Source: Rhytidiadelphus loreus (lineage: Eukaryota > Streptophyta > Bryopsida > Hypnales > Hylocomiaceae). Taken from it: a stretch of 64,000 nt of DNA. The notes beneath the pieces are model-generated. The model was given only the letters and a program-made list of their open reading frames with translations. It had not been told where the DNA came from and ran no database searches. The stretch lies in NCBI GenBank assembly GCA_947034895.1, contig OX344764.1, positions 34,536,935-34,600,934 on the forward strand, read 5' to 3'. This document shows positions 37,034-47,613 of this stretch, piece by piece. Within the stretch, counting starts at the first letter, position 1; each line of letters starts with the position of its first letter. Made by a program: the position numbers and the translations under genes.

Positions 37034-37883
37034 TGTAGTCTCGGTTTTGCCTTTCCCACAAAACCAAAGAAAATAATAATATAGGAGATCTTTGGAAAAA
37101 GGTTTATGCAGTCTATCGTTTAGTGTGACTAATGTCACTTTTTAAATAGAATCATTCTTTATAGACATAAATACACATTTACTTCCGACTTTTAACATTT
37201 TAACACTCTTATTCCCAAATTTGGTAATTTAGTGGTCAGTCCATTACAAATGCATGCAGACACAATGTATGAAGTCCCAGTCCTATATAGTGTCCTAAAA
37301 GAGGTCAAATAGTCTGGGCAATATGTTAGGTTTGGTCAAATCGTCTTTATGCAATGCATGCTCTAGACCTAATCACACAAGATAATACTTTTAAATAGTA
37401 CACATAGTTCATTAATTATACCTTTTTATATTTAGGTCAAATAGTCATGTAGGTGCTCGCCATGAGCAATCCTAATGCAACATGTCTATGTTTGTCCCAG
37501 TAGGTCAAATAGTCCAGTTATACAGAGAATGGTGAGATGAGGTGTTGTACCAGATTTTATCTTTCTCCGTAAGCTTCTCTCCAATGCTTTAAGAAAAATG
37601 GTCAAGGCAATTTGTCCAAAACACTATTAATACAAACACAAAACGTTGACACAATCCATAAATTGTCCAAACTTATATATCCAAAGACCATACTACAGAC
37701 CCTATAACCATGTCTGACCCTTATGACCGTGTGCACAAACCCCAAACTTGTGGCACGGTCCAAGGGCCGTTCGCCGAAATCCAAGACCAACAATGAATTT
37801 ATGAATTAATGGTCAAAAAGGACCTATAACTGCATGATATGGCCCTACGGCCGTGCATCAGATCCTATGGTCGTGCTGAAATC
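37034..37883 (-). mobile_element. Truncated minus-strand long LTR (TGTAG..CTACA family)
   Basis: It begins TGTAGTCTCGG and aligns with the 3' portion of the long LTR. AATAACCTAGT-like and GTCTATCGTTT words match the reverse complement of 43330-43436. ACAGTCC/CAGTCCATTA and CATTAATTA blocks match 47810-47990. It stops abruptly at the Copia LTR at 37884. The missing 5' portion of this LTR is not found on the other side of the Copia fragment. Confidence 0.65.
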
Positions 37884-38115
37884 TGTTAGAATAGTATGTA
37901 CAACGTAGTATGTACACACAATTAGTATAGGTTACATAGTATTAAGGACACACCCTTTACTAAGGGTTACACCTTTTGGGTTCATGAACAATTACATATA
38001 GATATTAGATGAATACATTGTATTATCATTATGATATAATATATAAATAAATTCTTCTTTACAATCTACAAGAATGTAGCTATGTAGATTATAATATGGT
38101 ATCAGAGCGGAAAAA

Positions 38116-38481
38116 ATGCGTTTTCCTGAGAGACCTAATGATGCTAATAATTCAAGTGAAGATGTCTTCGATTTACTAATTGAAGACGATGTACAAGAAG
38201 AAGTTGAAATTCAACTTCGACATACAAATACATTGTTTAATGAATTTTTTCAAATCCCACTCGATGAAGTTTCACTTCTTCTTATAGACGAAGTTGACGA
38301 ATCTTTACTTTTAGTACAACAAAATAATGAATTTGTAAATACTCCTGTAGCATATCTCAATGAATTAATTTGTATTCATGAAGTCAATCCCGATTTAGAA
38401 ATTAATAATGTAATAAGAGAGAATATAACTCACATTCAAAATTTGAATCTTGAATTTGAAATTCAAGCTATTTTGAAATAA
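38116..38481 (+). CDS. Acidic 121-aa leader ORF between primer site and gag of the Copia element
   Basis: An uninterrupted frame starts at an ATG only 7 bp after the primer-binding site. The protein is strongly acidic and Asn/Leu-rich (DLLIEDDVQEEVEIQL early on). It has no cysteine cluster, no membrane segment, and no domain I recognise. Gag begins 140 bp further at 38621 in another frame. This region is usually untranslated in plant Copia elements, and its intact frame contrasts with the broken gag. It may be an accessory or extra gag-like ORF, or it may be chance in AT-rich DNA. Confidence 0.4.
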   Translation: MRFPERPNDANNSSEDVFDLLIEDDVQEEVEIQLRHTNTLFNEFFQIPLDEVSLLLIDEVDESLLLVQQNNEFVNTPVAYLNELICIHEVNPDLEINNVIRENITHIQNLNLEFEIQAILK

Positions 38482-38620
38482 GATAATTAAAATAAATTAA
38501 TAAATTAATAAATTCATTAATAACAATCAATGATGGAACACATTAATAAACCACAAATACTCATCATGAATACTTTCTTTATTTTATAAATTTAATATTT
38601 AAAATTCAAATAAATAAATA

Positions 38621-39317
38621 ATGGATTTTAATAAAACAAATAACCTTGAAAAATTATCTCTTGATAATTATACCACTCGGCGAATTTGCATCACTCATTT
38701 ATTAAAGAAAGAAAAATTATGGCAAATTGTCAAAGGTGAAGAAATCAAGCCACAATCCTCCACTTTTTCAGGAGGTACCGAGACACATCCTCTAGCTACT
38801 GGTGCTGGATCAGTCAAGGAATGGGAAGAAAAGGACAAAGTTGCTCAATCACTCTTAATTGAGAATGTAAAAAAATATATGTCTTGGTCATTTAACCTCT
38901 GATATTGCTCACTTAAATTGGCAACAATTGGAGAAAATATTCCAAAATAAAGATGTAATGAATTGTTGTTTTCTACGTCAAAAATATGTCAATTTTTGAA
39001 TGACCGATGGTGAAAATATAACCAATCATATTCATGAATTTAAACTGTTGCTAGAAGAATTAGCCACAATTGGATTGGTATATACTGAAGAAGATCAAGT
39101 AGAAACTTTATTGGCAAAATTGCCAGAATTGTATGAATCAATCATACAGGCATTGAGTAATATACCAATGACAGTACAAGATGTTATCTCCAAGATCTTG
39201 CATGAGGATCTTCGATGGAAGAAAAGTGGTGTTTCTACTAGTCACAGTGCAGTGCCCACAACCTTGTGGACAAGAGTAAAATCTTCTCCTAATAGATTTT
39301 TTCATTCCAATTTGTAG
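38621..39317 (+). pseudogene. Copia gag (UBN2-type), broken
   Basis: Two frames, 38621-38902 and 39000-39317, carry the typical gag parts. The N-terminal part has LSLDNYTTRRI..LKKEKLWQIVKG. The later part has MTDGENITNHIHEF..LLEELATIGL followed by LLAKLPELYESIIQALSN and KILHEDLRWKKSG. Between them the reading shifts near 38885-38900, and a stop stands just before 39000. It encodes the capsid-like structural protein of the element and is no longer translatable as one piece. Confidence 0.8.
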
Positions 39318-39421
39318 GGTGGCTATTCCCGACATCAAGGCAATACCAGTCAAGGTAGTTTTTTTTTTTTTATCAAAACAGGCCTAGTTCCAGTGGGAGT
39401 AACAATGTCAGTAAATTCCAA

Positions 39422-40012
39422 ATGGATCAATGGCCCAGATACAACAAGCAACGCACTTCTTTACAGTTAATCCACTCTAATTATCAATCCTCTTACAAAA
39501 AGAAAGGCATTTGTAATTATTGCAAAATACCAAGTCATTATAAAAAGGATTGTAGAAAATATCATGCTGATTTACAAGCAGGTAGAGTTATTTCTAATCA
39601 CCCACCCAATATAAATAAACCATTAGCATTTGTTGGGGTTATTCGTACTACCGTCACTAATTTAACAACTCCTATTCTTATAAATGAATACCTCGACTCA
39701 GGGGCTACTCACCATCTCACCTACCATGGTGAATGGTTTCTTACTTATTCTCAATTACATCCCCATGAGTTAGTTTACCTTGAGGACAATACTGTTCAGA
39801 AAATATTTGGCTATGGTTCCATACAAATCACCCTTGTTAATGGAGATGATACATTACTTGATCATGTCCATCGTGTTCCTGGTTTAACTCAAAATCTTAT
39901 CTTTGTTTGTAAAATGACAAAATTTGGTTCCAAAGTGACCTTCTCAGAAAGAGATGTAGTTTTACATGGTTCCAATGGCTCAATTACTACTTTGATTCAA
40001 CCTCATGTATAG
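39422..40012 (+). pseudogene. Copia zinc knuckle and aspartic protease region
   Basis: The frame holds a CX2CX4HX4C zinc knuckle (CNYCKIPSHYKKDC) followed by the protease active site LDSGATHHLT, then a normal protease-like stretch to VPGLTQNLI. It is separated by a stop (40010-40012) from the integrase frame that follows. The protease would cut the polyprotein in an active element. A T-run near 39360 separates it from gag. Confidence 0.8.
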
Positions 40013-40026
40013 AGGGCCTTTACTTA

Positions 40027-40792
40027 TTGGGAAAAACACATCCCCTCCTTATCTCATCCAATTTATGTAAGATGACATGTGCCACTAAAATTGACACTTG
40101 CTTGAATCTTAATATACCTTCTCACTTATGGCATTACAGATTGGGCCATGTCCATTTACAAAAGATATTTCTCATTCAACAATTTGCTATAGTACATGGA
40201 TTTCTACAAAAAGCTCTTCCACCTTTAAATTTTTGTGAAAGTTGCATGTATGGTAAGCAATCACATCCACGATTCCCTAAACTTGCTCTCAAAGCACTAC
40301 AATTATTTGAATTAATACATTCCGATCTTTGTGGCCCCATGCCTGGATATTCATTAGGAGGTGCTCTTTATTTTGTCACTTTTATCGATGATTATAGCAG
40401 ATATTCTACCGTATATTTATTAAAAAGAAAATCTGATATGATTACCTGCTTTCAAGCATATAAAGCTTTGGTTGAAAACCAAACCTCTCATAAGCTTCAA
40501 ATTATTCACACAGACAATGGTACCAAATATACATCACATGCTTTTACAAAGGTTTGTATGGATAGTGGCATACTATATCAACTTACAACTACATATACAC
40601 CGCAACAAAACGGTGTTGCTAAATGCAAAAATCGGACCCTTGTTGAATGCGCCCAATGCATGCTTCAAGCGGCTGCCCTTCCCTCTTGGGGGGGGGGGGG
40701 GTGAAGCCTTTCAGACAACAAATTACATACAAAATTGCTTAACTACTAAAGCCTTAAAGAATCACACTTCTCTTCAAATATGGATCGAGCGT
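40027..40792 (+). pseudogene. Copia integrase, inactivated and truncated
   Basis: The GAG-pre-integrase motif (LWHYRLGHVHLQ) and a Cys pair (CESCMYGK) lead into the integrase core, with the two expected Asp residues in HSDLCGP and HTDNGTKY. The third catalytic position, normally Glu in QQNGVAERKNR, reads QQNGVAKCKNR, so Glu is replaced by Lys. A run of 14 G (40688-40701) sits where other Copia elements encode W-G-E-A and shifts the frame. The sequence continues in another frame (NYIQNCLTTKALKNHTSL) and is cut at 40793 by a long LTR. Confidence 0.85.
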
Positions 40793-43436
40793 TGTAGATA
40801 GAATTTTTATTTTTATTTTATACTTTTTGAAAAAGAGACAATTAGACTAGTAAAGATTAATCGAGAACTAGAACAGAGTGTGAACTAGGACAAATAGACA
40901 TGTGGTTACCGAAATGACTATTAGACAACCCGTTAACGGTTAGTTACAATCAGTTAAGGACTAATAGACCAAGCAGTTAGTGTAAGTGGTTACAGCCAAG
41001 AAAGAGTACAAAGACTAAATCGACCGCTGAATTTCAGCTCTCTCTCAGGCTTGCAGTGATTGCATTGCCGATTTTTATACTGGTGTATTCCTTCAAGCTT
41101 TAATGCAAAATTTTTGTCTATTTGTCTTATGCTCGGTGTAGCTAGTGATTGGCTTTGTCCTTGTTGTTGTTCTGTATTTTCTTAGCCAGGGATTGGTGGT
41201 GTTTCTTGAGTTTCCTACTTTGTAAGTCAATTGTGCAGAAGAGAGAGAGCCTGTCAATTGATCTTGTATGTTTGTGCAAATAGTTCAAATTGTCTTATGT
41301 GCCAGTGAGTGGCTTTATTGATCGAGTATAGATCGAAGTTCAGTGAGAACTAGGAGGGACAATTTGACCGTATCTGTGAGAGCTGGGCGAGGACAAATTG
41401 TCCATAGTTGAGACTGGAGGACAACTCGCTGGAGCTGACCAAGGCAGGAGAGCAGATCGAGGACAAATTGTCTGCGGATGGAGCGGAAAGACTACTCGAC
41501 TGGAGCTGCGATTGTGGAGAAAAGCAGAAGACAAATTGACGGTAAGTGTGACTAACTAACTCTTTTGTAATTGAAGTGCGATGTTTGGTTTAGTTGTTGA
41601 TTTGTCATAGGTCTGTTTCCTTAATTATGAGGTGGAGATATATCATGAGATTAAAAATTAAGAATTAAGTTTGAGCCAGTGATTGGCAAACTAATTCTTT
41701 GAAGAGAGTCAAATTGTCAAAGAACTTATTTAGTAAAGCATATAACCAGTGATTGGATTATGTTATGCTTTGGTCAAATTGACAATAAATTCTCAAATAT
41801 TAGCAACCAGGGATTGGTGCTAAGTATGACAATTTAACTGAGCCAGGGTATGGCAAAATCATTAGTAAGGTCAATTAAGCAGTGGTTGATAATAACCTGT
41901 AGTAAGCGTTAAGATCAGCTCTATTTAAATTTGAAGTCTATTGGACAAAGGCTAAGTTTCTTGATACCAGTGATTGGTTATCCAGAATTATGGATAAGTC
42001 TAATAGTCAGTTATGAAGATTACTTGTGTCTAAGTCAATTAGACAATAAATGAAATATATCTGCATTATGTGATTGTGTTATGAGACAAATAAATAAAAA
42101 GATTAGTGAGCATTAAATAACCAGGAATTGATGTTAAAGTTATGACAAATAAACTGAGCCAGTGATTGGCGGTGTGTGACCTTGGTTGCTGGACTAATAG
42201 TCAAGTGGTATAAACAGCACATGTTTTGAAGTCTATTAGTCATTTCTATAAATATGTATGTTTGGTTGTCGTTGTAGTCAAATGGTCTGGAGAGATTGTA
42301 TTAAGATGATTTACAGTTAATGGAAATTAATGTAAGACTAATGGTCTGTGTATGGTGATTAAGTTGAGAGGACTAATTGACCAAGTTGTGTGAGAACACC
42401 AAGTGCAGGTGTAAGGAGCTCAATTGCATGTTATAGATAGAATCTATTTGTGCTCCTCATTGTAGATTGAAATGTGAACTTGACCAAATTGACAAATTGC
42501 CCTGTATGAAACCTTTGTATGTGATTTATGTATTAACCTTGTGTGGGAAATTGGCCAAATTGACTACCATTACACATAAGTTTGCCTGTGGTGCTACCAT
42601 AAGCAAGTCTATTTGACCATGCACATGACTATTTGACCAATTAGTAGTAGCCTTGTTAAATTGTTGGTGTGAAATCTTGGACGAATTGACCATCTGTCGG
42701 ATACTATACACTCAGCCATGCATTAGTATAGCAAGACCAATTGACAAATGACTATTTGACAAAGTAGCAAGTAGGATGCTGATTCAATAGTAAATGAGTA
42801 CTGTGAACCTTGGTCTAATTGACATACTATGAACTAAAGGTTCAAAAGAAGAATCGACAAGTCTATTTGACCTATCCTGTGATAAATGGACAAACTCTCA
42901 ACCTTTGCATACTTTGCATACTGAGACAATTTGACAATTACAGACTTTGATATTTGCATCCTCGCATAAGTAGTAATTAGGCTAAAGTAAACAGTAACTG
43001 GACCAATTGACAATAAATTAAACTTGAGGAAATAATTAAGGAAATACACAAAGGTGTTTATATACACCAAAAATATATCTATATATATGTACTGTGGATG
43101 TGATTAAGTCGATAGGACAGGAGCCATGACAAATTGACATACCTTGGACTATTTGACATTAGAATATCTAGTACAAGATTGTGACCGTAAGTTTATAGAT
43201 ATTTTTATGGGTTATGGACTGTGATTCGTATAGGTCAGGACAGTGAATACAATCATACCACACACAAACACAATTATAAAGAACTTTTATACATTGATTT
43301 ATAGAATGGAGAGATAATCGTATGTAGAAGTGACCTTAGATACAAAACGATAGACTACTTGACCTTTCCCCTTACTAAAGAACCACCACTAGGTTATTCC
43401 TTGGGTTTTTGTTCCCAAGTGAAAATTATTACTACA
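40793..43436 (+). mobile_element. Long LTR (2.64 kb), plus strand, with adjoining primer-binding site
   Basis: It starts TGTAGATAG and ends TACTACA, giving the TG..CA inverted ends TGTAG/CTACA. After a 4-nt gap comes TGGCGCCCCACCCC (43441-43454), which looks like a primer-binding site, so this is a 5' LTR and not a solo LTR. It interrupts the Copia integrase. It contains about 40 degenerate copies of a GACAAATTGTC-type palindrome and about ten CCAGTGATTGG-type motifs. No gag or pol follows that I can recognise. A Gypsy-type element is likely from the primer site but unproven. Confidence 0.75.
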
Positions 43437-46400
43437 TTTTTGGCGCCCCACCCCATGTGTACATAAAGAGATTCTCTTCTCATCATTAAACATCCTAAGC
43501 TAAGTGACTTTAAATGCTAGTTGGAAAATGTAAGAGTTTCCTAATTTTTTTAGCAACTAGCTTGAAAATTCACTTCATTTTGCTTAATTTCATTGAATTT
43601 GCTTAATTTAGAATACTTGAATCTTGATTATTCAACTACTTATACTTGAATTTTGAACCATTGACAGTTGTCGGACATCGCGACTTTCGGTGTTCGACTA
43701 TAGGGAAAACCCCGGAGGGAACACTCACGGTTTTTAGACTGAACTACATGAGTTAAAAGATAGGATTCATTTAATTCAAAGGGGGCAAATTTTATATAAT
43801 TTGTAGAGCTAATAACTATAGGGTTCATGAAATGCTACACACTCTTATATATATAAATTAGGGTATGTAAAAACATCATGTAATAGGAATTTTTATTAAT
43901 AAGTTAGCCTTGACAAATAGAAGCCATGCAAATTTTTCATAATATGATGAGTATAGATGTGGACAAATAATTTCATATAGATGATAAAATGAACATATTC
44001 AAGAAAATTTACTATGAAGGGTGGTTGACTAAAATTGTACCATGGTACTTGTAGTGTATATATGAAAACAAACTAAATGTAAATGTAAGACATCAACTAA
44101 AAGTGGAAAAATTGTCACATTGTATGAATAGGAAGGTTTACTTTAGTGGGTTCAATAAACTGAAAATTGTCAATATGAAGATAGAATTTATAGTTCATTT
44201 AACTCTGAGCTTTGAAGCCATACGTGTTAATCACACTCATATTGAATGAGATTTTCATGGGATAGTTTCATTAGGAATTCTAAAGTGTTCAATGTTATTA
44301 ACCTCTAAAGACTAGAGCGTGTTTTGGAAGAGGAAGAATCCAAAATTGCTAACTTTGATGCATTGTCTAAAATAAAATAATTAAAAAAAATTCCAACTGT
44401 ATAAAAGTGTATTATGTAGTTATAACAGTTATTTTTGTGTAGACTAAATATTTTATACTAACGTGTAGAAACAATTTTAGCCCATTTGACTATGTGGATT
44501 GAAATTTTATAATGTTTGAAGTGAGAAAAAAAATCTTTATTTTCATTCTTGTGAACTAGGATCAATAGACTTCAAGCCCTGTTAGAGTAAAATATTTAGT
44601 CTACACAAAAATGAGGATTTTGACTATTCATAAATATATGATGTTGGATTCATTCATGAAAAAACTTAATTCATCTTGCAATGCAAGAGGTTAAATGCAT
44701 TGGCAATACACTAGTCTTTTTTTGATGATTACTTGTGCAATGAGATATTTTTTAATTTGGAATCCAAATGGTTAAAAATTAGAAACAAATATTTAGAATA
44801 TTTGGGAAAAATTTCAAGAATTTTGACTTCAAATATTGCAAGATAATAGGGCTTGAGGTTAGAAGAAAAGGTTTTTTTCTTGAAGCTACCCTAACATAGC
44901 TAATAAAGTTTGACTCCTTTGAGAATGTGATTTGAGAACTAAATTTTTTTTTATAATTGTATGCCATGTTTTATTAGTAACATTAATGCCAAATTTCAAT
45001 AGTTGATGAGATTTATGGGTTAAAAATTGCCACTTGAATTCAATTGATTATTGTTAGTTTCACAATGTCTACCCCATACATAGATGCAATAGATGGAAGA
45101 GAAAATTTGTGAAGAAGGGTGGGGGTGCCAAGAGAAAATTGGACATTTAAATTTTATATGTAAGATACACCCATTTAAAAACTTGCATGAATGAATTTAT
45201 AAAAACTATAGGGTATTAGAAATATGCCCTTTTTAGCTTTTTATGTAAAAATATAGTCATCTTAAATGCAATAATTAAGGTAAATAGCCCCACATAAAAT
45301 ACCCTTTTAACTCAGATGTATACCTTAAATTACAAGGAGTAATCCCCCCGAGGGGGAAAAACAAATCATTAAGCAAAGTTAAATGTAATCTTGGAGTCCT
45401 TTCAGCTGCTCTAGAGCGGCCCTCTAGAGGGTTGAGAATTTCTCTAATGATTACAAGTCAGAGAGGGATGTTGTTTTCAACACTAATTTTTGATACAAAA
45501 GTATTAGAAAAACGTTGCAAACAATGTCAGTTTCTATAGTTTAGTGTCATAACAAGTGTTGCAATACTTGTTGAACATTATATGTTGCAAAGAGTGTAAA
45601 AAATAATGGCAAAAAAAATTGAATGTTTTTGGGTTGTATGCCCCTATTCACAATTTCTAGATTGTCTTAACTGCTCAACTCACTACTAGACTCCATCCAA
45701 GTTGTCTAAGGCACTAATATGCAAGACATGGGATTTAACCCCTAAAGTCCCAACTAAAGGCCTTTCTATCAAAAAATTCTTTAAATTGTTGTTTTTATTG
45801 CAAGGTGCAAAAGTTTTAAATTTTCATTTTTGTTGCATATCTAACCTTAGGGTCTTGCACTAGACTAGTGTAAGGATGTGTGGGAGAAATTTTAGAAACT
45901 TTGATTGCATAAATTGCAAATATTTGCATTTAAAGGGAAGAAAATAAGTTTTCTTGCAACATCTTCCATAATTAGATTTTTTTAATAGTCCCACATAAAA
46001 GGATGACAATTCAAATTCAAACCTTAGAAAAGCCCGAGTGTAGCATAAGAGAGAAGCATACTTCATTGACATAGCATGAAGTTGAAAAGTACTATACCTC
46101 TTAGGCTTGGCTAGGCCATCAAGTGGGCACATGATAACTATCATTAGCACTTCATTGATTGTCCTATTACCCACTTCCTCATACCTATGATGATGAAGTT
46201 GAACATCATTACTTCCAATGTTCAAGGGCTAATAATCAACAAGCCCCATCACAAGTAAAGAATTTCTATCAATCCAAATTTTGAAGATATCTTGTGCATT
46301 CAAGAGCACAAATTGTAAAAAACATGACTTTCAAAGCTATGGAGGCAAGTACAAAAAAGGCTACCTTCATAGGTTGCAAAAAAACTGGCAGTTTATAATC

Positions 46401-46719
46401 ACTTGCAAGATGAAATAGGAGTTGGTAGTAGAGGAGTGGGGATGTTCATCTTCCTATGAACTATCCACTTTATCTCTCAATTAGGTTCTATTGGAACTAA
46501 CTTTGCTCAGTGAGTGGTTTTCTTTGGCTATCTAGGATTGTAGCAATAGTAAATGTATATGCCCCCAAAACTATGGTTGAACAGATTGAACTATCAGAGG
46601 CAACCTTGTTGGTGATCTTCCTCTAGCAAAATAGTAAATTTTGTGAGGCAACCTAAATATGGTTCTAACACCTTGAGACAATTTGAATCCTAGTGGTAGT
46701 ATAGTTAATGACTAGAGAT
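43437..46719. other. Internal or flanking DNA after the long LTR; no coding region found
   Basis: If the LTR belongs to a retrotransposon, its coding interior is deleted or decayed here. There is only AT-rich DNA with short open frames. About 45520-45760 matches 55090-55330 in the same orientation (AACAAGTGTTGCA, ATGCCCCT, CACAATTTCTAG/AACAATTTCTAG, ATGGGATTTAACCC). Small palindromes occur at 45344-45357 (CCCCCCGAGGGGG) and ~45420-45430 (CCTCTAGAGG). Confidence 0.5.
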
Positions 46720-47608
46720 ATTGGATTAGATGATATTCTAATGATGGTGTGTTTTGAAATGAGGTATTTTTTTGGTTGAGGCTTTTCCATTGGTTTGGAA
46801 ATTTATTTTAGACTCCACAATTAAACGGGCAGTGATTTTGTACCGGGTCAAGTAGTTGTTGACTACTTGTGGTTAAAGGAAAAGTGAACATTTTATAGCA
46901 TATGTCAAACTTGCTAGATGTTTGACAATTCTTTTTCAATGATTTAACATTTGAGAATGCTCTGTCCGTGCAATCATTGTGTGCATGATTAGAAGAGCTT
47001 CAACAGCTCTTTACAAATGTTTTTTGAGACTATTGGTTGGTCATCATATCATTATTCAATACACAACCTTTCAAGATTGCTTTCAAGATTAGAGGGTTTT
47101 AAGCTTTCCATATCAAAGCTTTCAATACTTGAATACTATGGAAATAATCTCGTAACTTTGCTTCATTTTGAATAGAAAAATAATGAGAATTTCACCAAAT
47201 ACTCATTTAAATGTGCAAAACAATATGGATAGAGCATCTGCGGTAATCCAAATTCAAACTTTTGTGTAGAGTATAGACCTTTTTTTCAATTGCAACCCCG
47301 GAATGTTGGACAATCCAATTTGTTGGAGACTGAGATGTAGATAGGGATGCAATTGGAAATTGGATCAACAATGGGAATGCCCAATGCCTATGTTACAATT
47401 GTGCAGGCCAAGAGAAATAACTCTTTGGTGATACCACACAATTTTGGCAAGTTTTGAGAAGAAGATGATGAGTGGTTCAATGTTAGTGAAGTTGTCTTAA
47501 ATCCTTTAGTGATAACAAAGTCATCTTGTGTTAACACAAAAAGGTTCACTATCTGCCTACATAGTCTCTTCTAATTGCTTTACAATTTAGAGCTACTTTA
47601 ACTTTGGA
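46720..47608 (+). repeat. Duplicated copy of the RING ligase gene's downstream flank
   Basis: It aligns with 4690-5810 in the same orientation, without any exon of the gene: TTTAGACTCCAC, CATTTTATAGCA, TCAAGATTAGAGGGTTT, GAGCATCTG, GTTAACACAAAAAG. It is interrupted at 47614 by a solo LTR. The match resumes at about 50090-50230 (GCAACACTAAA, CACAAGGTGTAAACAATTA). Confidence 0.8.
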
Positions 47609-47613
47609 AGGAC

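Larger units (their letters stand above)
37884..40792 (+). mobile_element. Copia-type LTR retrotransposon, 5' part only
   Basis: A ~211-bp LTR starts TGTTAGAATAG (37884) and ends just before a primer-binding site TGGTATCAGAGC at 38097-38108, complementary to the 3' end of initiator Met tRNA. Gag, zinc knuckle, protease and integrase regions follow. The order with integrase before any reverse transcriptase is diagnostic for Copia. The element stops at 40792 in the C-terminal half of integrase, where a long LTR begins. Reverse transcriptase, RNase H and the 3' LTR are absent, so it cannot move by itself. Confidence 0.88.

Noticed and set aside
38116..40792. Intact autonomous Copia element
   Set aside because: Gag is frameshifted with a stop, integrase has lost its catalytic Glu and is truncated, and RT/RNase H and the 3' LTR are absent.
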